NCBI GenBank assembly: GCA_016178625.1
Contig: JACOSX010000071.1
Span: forward strand, 1 to 40,773
DNA from: Ignavibacteria bacterium
GTDB taxonomy: Bacteria > Bacteroidota > Ignavibacteria > UBA10030 > SZUA-254
Length of the DNA stretch: 40,773 nt
Reading direction: 5' to 3'
In this document: positions 35,818-40,773 of the stretch, one piece after another
Layout: the number at the start of each line of letters is the position of its first letter
Numbering within the stretch: the stretch's first letter is position 1
Position numbers and translations under genes: made by a program
The notes under the pieces: model-generated
Told to the model about the DNA's origin: nothing
Database searches by the model: none
What the model saw: the letters and a program-made list of their open reading frames with translations, nothing else

Positions 35818-35847
35818 TTCGAGATTCTCTTAACAGGGAGGCTACAA

Positions 35848-36348
35848 ATGAGAAAAAAGAAATCAATTTCAGAATTCACGATTCACCGACGTCACCTTCC
35901 ACACTGGGAATTACCAGGCAGTACATATTTCGTAACATTCACACTCAAAGACCGAACGATGTGTAACCTTACTCGAGATGATATTGCCATGCTTATTCTG
36001 AACTCTATTATTTTCTACGCCAACAAAAGATATTACTTGTACGATCATACGATCATGCTCGATCATGTTCACATCATTCTTCAACCAATTGAAAACGATG
36101 GTAAGGTTGATCCGCTAGGTGATATCATTGGCGATATCAAGCAATTTACAGCACACGAGATTAATAAGAAATTAAGGAGAAAAGGATCTTTGTGGTTAGA
36201 TGAATCATACGATAGAATCATTCGAAATGAAAAAGAGTTTAGAGAAAAAGCCAAATACATTTTCGATAACCCAGTGAAAGCCGGCCTGATTGCAAACGGT
36301 GAAGACTGGAAATGGTGGAAAGCCGGAATAGAGCCGATGGGCCGGTAG
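35848..36348 (+). CDS. REP-associated tyrosine transposase (RAYT, Y1 family)
   Basis: A 166-residue HUH-type single-strand transposase of the IS200/IS605-related REP-associated group. It shows the N-terminal RRHLPHWELPGSTYFVTFTLKDR, the HUH metal motif His73-Val-His75 in LDHVHIILQP, and a C-terminal helix SLWLDESYDRIIRNEKEF with the probable catalytic Tyr121, followed by YIFDNPVKAGL. The ATG at 35848 has an ideal GGAGG site 7 bases upstream; an in-frame start 12 codons earlier is less likely. The gene is visibly more A/T-rich than its neighbours. It is flanked on both sides by REP-like palindromes, its expected substrates, and its TAG stop lies within copy B. Confidence 0.93.
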   Translation: MRKKKSISEFTIHRRHLPHWELPGSTYFVTFTLKDRTMCNLTRDDIAMLILNSIIFYANKRYYLYDHTIMLDHVHIILQPIENDGKVDPLGDIIGDIKQFTAHEINKKLRRKGSLWLDESYDRIIRNEKEFREKAKYIFDNPVKAGLIANGEDWKWWKAGIEPMGR

Positions 36349-36400
36349 GACAAGATTCCTATCTTGTCCTCCGTGGACAGAAAAGGATTTCTGTCCTACC
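36344..36400 (+). repeat. REP-like palindrome, copy B
   Basis: Starts with GGTAGG, whose TAG is the stop of the transposase gene. Two perfect 9-bp stems: GGACAAGAT/ATCTTGTCC (36348-36356 with 36361-36369) and GGACAGAAA/TTTCTGTCC (36375-36383 with 36388-36396). It is enclosed by GGTAGGAC...GTCCTACC. Compared with copies A and C, the first stem differs by one base on each arm, and pairing is kept. Confidence 0.85.
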
Positions 36401-36412
36401 GACATTACCCCT

Positions 36413-36513
36413 GGTAGGACAGGATTCCCATCCTGTCCTCTGTGGATAGAAAAGGATTTTCCCGAAAGGGATCCTCCGAAGGAGTCCTTCGGACCTTCGA
36501 GACTGTCCCACCA
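36413..36513 (+). repeat. REP-like palindrome, copy C, with an inserted palindrome
   Basis: The first 60 bases are identical to copy A. The unit is then interrupted at 36473-36500 by another palindrome, TCCGAAGGA/TCCTTCGGA (36475-36483 with 36485-36493), before the terminal GACTGTCCCACC. That inserted motif recurs at 40721-40745. Confidence 0.85.
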
Positions 36514-36530
36514 CGCAGCCAGCATTTGGG

Positions 36531-36561
36531 TTGAAGTTGAAACGGGAGTTTGGTAAATTGA
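36531..36561 (+). promoter_or_regulatory. Candidate promoter for hemB
   Basis: TTG at 36531-36533, a 20-base spacer and TAAATTGA at 36554-36561 match TTG-N20-TAnnTT. The start would be near 36566, about 30 bases before the hemB ATG. Confidence 0.35.
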
Positions 36562-36594
36562 TGCAGCAGACATTTTAGTAGCAAGAAAACCACC

Positions 36595-37608
36595 ATGGAT
36601 AATACAGAGAAACTCACAATAGGCTCAATCACTCAAACCGGAACCCAACCCTTTAAACGTCTCCGCCGCACACGGATGACGGCAACACTCCGCTCAATGG
36701 TGCGAGAGACTGAGCTTTCGAAAAATGATTTCATCTATCCACTCTTCGTCTGCCCCGGAATGAAGGTGAAGAAAGAAGTCTCCTCCATGCCCGGCGTGTA
36801 TCAGATGTCGGTGGATGAAATCGTGCGAGAATGTGTGGAAGTGAAGTCGCTTGACATACCTGCAGTTATTCTTTTCGGAATCCCCGAGCATAAGGATGAA
36901 GTAGGAAGCGAGGCGTATGATGAGCTCGGTATCGTCCAGCGAGCAATCCATGCCATCAAGAAAGAAGTGTCGGAAATGTTCGTCATCACCGATGTCTGCC
37001 TGTGCGAATACACATCGCACGGTCATTGTGGCATCGTGCGCGGCAATGAGATCGTCAACGATGAATCCATCGAGCTTCTCGCGAAGGAGGCGCTGACGCA
37101 CGTGCAAGCAGGAGCAGATATGGTCGCGCCATCCGACATGTTCGATGGGCGCGTGAAAGCCATCCGCGCAATCCTCGATGAGAACAATTTTCACAACGTC
37201 CCTATCATGTCCTATGCAGCAAAGTACGCTTCGGGATTCTATGGACCGTTCCGTGAAGCAGCAGAAAGCACGCCGAAGTTCGGCGACCGCCGCTCGCACC
37301 AGATGGATCCGGCGAACTCCAACGAAGCATTGCGCGAAGTTCAGACCGACATTGAGGAAGGCGCCGACATCGTGATGGTGAAACCTGCCATGCCGTATCT
37401 CGATATCATCCGCCGCGTGAAAGATACGTTTCACATGCCAACGGCAGCGTACAATGTCAGCGGCGAATATTCGATGGTGAAAGCGGCTGGCAGACTCGGT
37501 TGGATTGATGAGCAGCGGGTACTGATGGAAATGCTCACAGGCATCAAGCGCGCCGGCGCGGATGTGATTCTCACATATTTCGCCAAAGACGCTGCAAAAC
37601 TCTTGTAG
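36595..37608 (+). CDS. hemB: Delta-aminolevulinic acid dehydratase (porphobilinogen synthase)
   Basis: Condenses two 5-aminolevulinate molecules to porphobilinogen. The 337-residue protein has the zinc-site cysteines Cys135, Cys137 and Cys145 in [14 protein letters not shown], and both Schiff-base lysines, Lys210 in [16 protein letters not shown] and Lys263 in DIVMVKPA. It is therefore a zinc-dependent type. It lies outside the main heme operon, behind the REP/RAYT cluster, with its own candidate promoter. Confidence 0.97.
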   Translation: MDNTEKLTIGSITQTGTQPFKRLRRTRMTATLRSMVRETELSKNDFIYPLFVCPGMKVKKEVSSMPGVYQMSVDEIVRECVEVKSLDIPAVILFGIPEHKDEVGSEAYDELGIVQRAIHAIKKEVSEMFVITDVCLCEYTSHGHCGIVRGNEIVNDESIELLAKEALTHVQAGADMVAPSDMFDGRVKAIRAILDENNFHNVPIMSYAAKYASGFYGPFREAAESTPKFGDRRSHQMDPANSNEALREVQTDIEEGADIVMVKPAMPYLDIIRRVKDTFHMPTAAYNVSGEYSMVKAAGRLGWIDEQRVLMEMLTGIKRAGADVILTYFAKDAAKLL

Positions 37609-37736
37609 GGGAACTATTCTTCTGCTGATGCTCGTTTTCGGATAGAGCATATTTCCTTATCGTGAGGTTTCGACCTCCAGAGGCGTTCACGTCAGGCGGT
37701 TTCATCGTTCGTACTCATAACATGGAGTGACAATTT

Positions 37737-38963
37737 ATGGATATAACATTCTCTGTTCGCCGCATCGTTTATTTCGCGATGGTTCTAACAGTTTGCATAA
37801 CTCCACGAATCTGTGCGCAGCATTTCAAACTCGATGCTGATCTCGATTTCACGGGAACAAGGTTCAACCCCGATCAAGACCCCGAACGCACTATTAACAC
37901 GAATTTCCGCGATGACGATCCCTTCAACCCCGTCCGTGCCACACTGTTTCCGACGTTCGCGTTGAACAACACATTCGGCATTGAAGGAGATTTCCTGTTT
38001 GACAACAAGGGCAAGAAATTTGATCGATCGAAAGGGGTTCAACCCTTCCGAGTGGATGGTCTCTTTCTGAGTGTAAGGGGATTGCTAAACCACCAATTGA
38101 ATTTCTGGCTCGGGAAAATTCCCACTCCGGTTGGAACATTCTCTCCCCGGAGTTACTCACACACCAACCCACTCATCGGATTTCCGTTGGCGTATCAATA
38201 CAAGGTACCGTATAACGCATTTACCCTCTCCTCCGAAAGCAATAATTTATTTCTCCGGGACAATGACTTCGGTGGAGCCACGTTAATCTACGAGGCTTGC
38301 TGGATTACGGGGCTGAGTGCGTTCGGAAACGTAAACGGATTTCAGTACATGGTCGCTGTCGGCCGTGGTACGCTGACTAACCCTGAAGCATCAGAGAACA
38401 AAGGATTTCAAATCGCCGGTCGTATCGGACGAGAATTCAGTGAACAATTATCCGTCGGCCTCTCTGCGGGCACCGCTCCCTACTTGCAGCACGATGCAGG
38501 ACTTCCTTCCGGGACCAGTATACGGGATCCAAAACACTTCATTGCGGGAATCGATGCAAGCGCCGAGATTGATAACCTGCATCTCTACGCCGAGGCATTC
38601 TATAACTCGTGGGATACGCCGCAATACCTTTCGGAAAAAAGCATTCAAGCATACAGTTGGTATGTCGAAGGACAATACTTTCTTCTTCCAAATCTTTATG
38701 CTGCCTCACGTGTCAGCCAATTATTATACAGCAAGATTACTGATCCTTCCACACGTCAGAAGACACCGTGGGGATATGATGTCACTCGCCTCGAAAGTGG
38801 GATGGGGTTCCTTCCGATTCCGGAGCTGAACGTTAAAGCCGTCATCCAGTACAACACCATCGACCAATCAGCGACCAAAGAAATCATCATCTTCGCGCTC
38901 CAAGCGGCTTTCCGATTTGAAAATGTTCAGAAGCTCGTGGGAATTGACCAAGAACATGAGTAA
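37737..38963 (+). CDS. Outer-membrane beta-barrel (porin-like) protein
   Basis: A 408-residue exported protein. The signal peptide covers about residues 1-27 (VRRIVYFAMVLTVCITPRICAQ). The mature part has many alternating aromatic/hydrophobic strands (for example LNFWLGKIPTPVG, FQYMVAVGRG, YSWYVEGQYFLLPNLYAASRVSQ, VKAVIQYNTID) and ends with an amphipathic strand just before the C-terminus. Closest in style to phosphate-selective (OprO/P) or carbohydrate porins; the substrate cannot be told. The ATG has a GGAGTGA site upstream. It stands between hemB and hemL but no heme-related motif is seen. Confidence 0.75.
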   Translation: MDITFSVRRIVYFAMVLTVCITPRICAQHFKLDADLDFTGTRFNPDQDPERTINTNFRDDDPFNPVRATLFPTFALNNTFGIEGDFLFDNKGKKFDRSKGVQPFRVDGLFLSVRGLLNHQLNFWLGKIPTPVGTFSPRSYSHTNPLIGFPLAYQYKVPYNAFTLSSESNNLFLRDNDFGGATLIYEACWITGLSAFGNVNGFQYMVAVGRGTLTNPEASENKGFQIAGRIGREFSEQLSVGLSAGTAPYLQHDAGLPSGTSIRDPKHFIAGIDASAEIDNLHLYAEAFYNSWDTPQYLSEKSIQAYSWYVEGQYFLLPNLYAASRVSQLLYSKITDPSTRQKTPWGYDVTRLESGMGFLPIPELNVKAVIQYNTIDQSATKEIIIFALQAAFRFENVQKLVGIDQEHE

Positions 38964-39037
38964 CACCCTCCTGTGAGTAGTAAGACCACGCTGGTTTCCT
39001 GTGCAACCCGCTGCTCCGGGTCCAATCTCTTCTTTGT

Positions 39038-39055
39038 ACTCCTCACATGAGGAGT
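39038..39055. repeat. Perfect inverted repeat downstream of the porin-like gene
   Basis: ACTCCTCA-ca-TGAGGAGT, an 8-bp perfect palindromic stem in the 265-base gap between the porin-like gene and hemL. No T-run follows directly, so it is at best a weak terminator; it could be a regulator site. Confidence 0.4.
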
Positions 39056-39156
39056 GAACGTCCGCCCTTTTCATTGACCTCAATCGATCAAGCAATCATC
39101 GAGGCGTCTAAGTGGTATGTCAAACATGGGAGATCGTGAAACGAGACTGAGGAAAG

Positions 39157-39188
39157 TTGGGATTTCAGAATGAAGATTTTTATATTAG
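39157..39188 (+). promoter_or_regulatory. Candidate promoter for hemL
   Basis: TTG at 39157-39159, a 21-base spacer and TATATTAG at 39181-39188 (five of six fixed bases of TAnnTTTG). It would give a leader of about 35 bases before the ATG at 39229. Confidence 0.4.
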
Positions 39189-39228
39189 GCTCGATTGAAA
39201 TTCTGCCAGTCTTGATCTTGTTTTCCAT

Positions 39229-40521
39229 ATGAAAACCACGAAGTCCACCAAACTATTTGAGCGAGCAAAGAACGTTATCCCAGGTGGCGTGAACTCCCCG
39301 GTGCGTGCCTTCAAATCGGTGGGACTCGATCCGCGGTTCATCAAAAAAGCGAGGGGGGCGTATCTGTGGGATGTCGATGGCAACAAGTATATCGATTACG
39401 TCGGCTCGTGGGGACCCATGATTCTCGGTCACGCATATCCTCGGATCGCTCGATCAATCCATCACGCAACAAAGAACGGGACGAGCTTCGGTGCACCAAC
39501 CGAGCTTGAAGTGAAGATGGCTGAACTCATGACAACGATGATGCCATCGATTGAAGTGGTGCGGATGGTGAACTCAGGCACTGAGGCAACGATGAGCGCT
39601 ATCCGCCTGGCGAGAGCATACACAGGGCGCGATAAGATTATCAAGTTCGAAGGCTGTTATCATGGGCACGGGGATTCGTTCCTTATCAAAGCGGGATCGG
39701 GCGCGATGACACTGGGAGTTCCCGATAGTCCCGGCGTGCCAAAGGCGTTAGCATCAGAGACATTGACAGCGCGATTTAACGACGTGAACTCTGTCCGATC
39801 GCTTGTTTCGGAGTTCGGATCACAGATTGCGGCCATCATTGTCGAGCCTGTCGTTGGAAACATGGGATGCATTCCCCCGAAGCCGGGGTTCCTCGAAGAA
39901 CTTCGGGCAATCTGCACACGGGAAAAGATCCTCTTCATCCTGGACGAAGTGATGACGGGTTTTCGGCTTTCAGCCGGTGGTGCCCAAGAACTATTCAACA
40001 TTCGTCCCGACTTGACTACGCTCGGTAAAATTATCGGCGGCGGACTTCCTGTTGGAGCGTATGGCGGAAAACGGGAGATCATGGAGATGGTCGCACCTGC
40101 CGGACCGATGTATCAGGCAGGAACACTCTCAGGCAATCCACTTGCTATGGCCGCCGGTTATGAGATGCTTTCGATTCTCCACAAACAGCCATCAATCTAT
40201 AAAAAACTTGAGCGCCGGTCTCGTCGTCTCGAAGAAGGCATCCGAGAAAACATTGCTCGGCTTGGCATTGCCTGCACGCTGAACAGAGTCGGCTCAATGT
40301 TCACCCTGTTCTTCACAGACCGGGACGTGTATGATTATGAAAGTGCCACAGCATCCGATACGAACATGTTTTCTTCGTACTTCCGGGGAATGCTCGACCG
40401 CGGCATTTATCTTCCTCCTTCACAATTTGAAGCGGCGTTCGTTTCCCTCGCACACTCCGACGCTGATATTAATCGAACCATCAAAGCGCAACGCACAGTT
40501 TTTGAATCTTTGCTGAAGTAA
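39229..40521 (+). CDS. hemL: Glutamate-1-semialdehyde 2,1-aminomutase
   Basis: PLP enzyme that converts glutamate-1-semialdehyde to 5-aminolevulinate, the step after HemA. The 430-residue protein shows [64 protein letters not shown] with the PLP-ring Asp239, and the Schiff-base Lys267 in [17 protein letters not shown]. Length is exactly typical. It is separated from the main heme operon, with its own candidate promoter. Confidence 0.97.
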   Translation: MKTTKSTKLFERAKNVIPGGVNSPVRAFKSVGLDPRFIKKARGAYLWDVDGNKYIDYVGSWGPMILGHAYPRIARSIHHATKNGTSFGAPTELEVKMAELMTTMMPSIEVVRMVNSGTEATMSAIRLARAYTGRDKIIKFEGCYHGHGDSFLIKAGSGAMTLGVPDSPGVPKALASETLTARFNDVNSVRSLVSEFGSQIAAIIVEPVVGNMGCIPPKPGFLEELRAICTREKILFILDEVMTGFRLSAGGAQELFNIRPDLTTLGKIIGGGLPVGAYGGKREIMEMVAPAGPMYQAGTLSGNPLAMAAGYEMLSILHKQPSIYKKLERRSRRLEEGIRENIARLGIACTLNRVGSMFTLFFTDRDVYDYESATASDTNMFSSYFRGMLDRGIYLPPSQFEAAFVSLAHSDADINRTIKAQRTVFESLLK

Positions 40522-40618
40522 TGAAGTGATGTTACGCAAGAATGACTACGATCCTTGATAACAGTATCGTCCTGCTGAACTCATCCTCCTCCCTGCGTGG
40601 CTGTCCAAAAAGCCCCTT

Positions 40619-40773
40619 CAATGTCATTCTGAGGGAGCGTAGCGACCGAAGAATCTCTCTTTTCAATTTTAATTTCAGATTCTTCCCCTCCCGAAGGGAT
40701 GGCTTCGCCAGAAGGGGTCTTCCGAAGGAGTCCTTCGGACCTTCGGGACTTCGGACACTTCGTTCAGAATGGG
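40619..40773. repeat. Composite palindromic repeat element running off the window
   Basis: Nested inverted repeats: CATTCTGA (40625-40632) with TCAGAATG (40764-40771) as the outer pair, GAAGAATCT (40648-40656) with AGATTCTTC (40677-40685), and TCCGAAGGA/TCCTTCGGA (40721-40729 with 40731-40739). Segment 40721-40745 is identical to 36475-36499. There is no coding potential. It looks like a dispersed, non-autonomous intergenic repeat cluster; the right edge is outside the window. Confidence 0.65.

Noticed and set aside
35700-36513. CRISPR array
   Set aside because: The repeats are palindromic, irregularly spaced and flank a Y1 transposase; there are no uniform spacers or cas genes.
36694-37650. 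318-codon minus-strand open frame
   Set aside because: It is the antisense shadow of hemB, whose product is unmistakable; no ribosome binding site or family resemblance.

Overview
The window is a chromosomal segment of moderate G+C, dense with housekeeping genes, and I see no phage, plasmid or large mobile island. Three things point to the Bacteroidota/Chlorobiota (FCB) side of the bacteria. Complex I is of the 11-subunit type (nuoABCDHIJKLMN, no nuoEFG), as in green sulfur bacteria and relatives. Several intergenic regions carry TTG-N20-TAnnTT promoters of the Bacteroidota type. The heme pathway uses the oxygen-dependent enzymes HemF and HemY, so the host is probably aerobic or facultative. 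An unclassified Ignavibacteria/Kapabacteria-like lineage would fit, but that placement is inference.

Layout. 1-1833 (-): dnaK, cut by the window edge. 2138-3721 (+): birA and coaX (cofactor genes). 3782-5899 (-): an OmpR-type regulator followed by its sensor kinase. 6010-16631 (-): the nuo operon in the order A-B-C-D-H-I-J-K-L-M-N, with a promoter before nuoA and a terminator after nuoN. 16870-16947 (+): a probable new small structured RNA with its own promoter and terminator. 16946-22081 (-): an asparagine-synthetase-like protein whose Cys nucleophile position is Ser, a PduO-type cobalamin adenosyltransferase, a lipoprotein with Fn3 and Ycf48-like repeats, and an M20 peptidase. 22259-31214 (+): a heme operon hemX-hemA-hemC-hemD-hemE-ferritin-like-hemF-hemH-hemY, in which hemE is split by an in-frame TAA. 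31335-35704 (+): citrate synthase, a TerC-family membrane protein, an alpha/beta hydrolase and an MGDG-synthase-like glycosyltransferase. 35700-36513: a RAYT (REP-associated Y1 transposase) flanked on both sides by paired REP-like palindromes. 36595-40521 (+): hemB, an outer-membrane beta-barrel protein and hemL. 40619-40773: a palindromic repeat element that runs off the window.

The heme genes together cover every step from glutamyl-tRNA to protoheme. This matches a respiratory organism with complex I, citrate synthase and a CcsA/HemX-type membrane protein. The strongest non-routine observations are the small RNA at 16870, the REP/RAYT array with compensatory base changes in its stems, and the nonsense codon in hemE. 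I found no gene set that looks like a wholly new multi-gene system.
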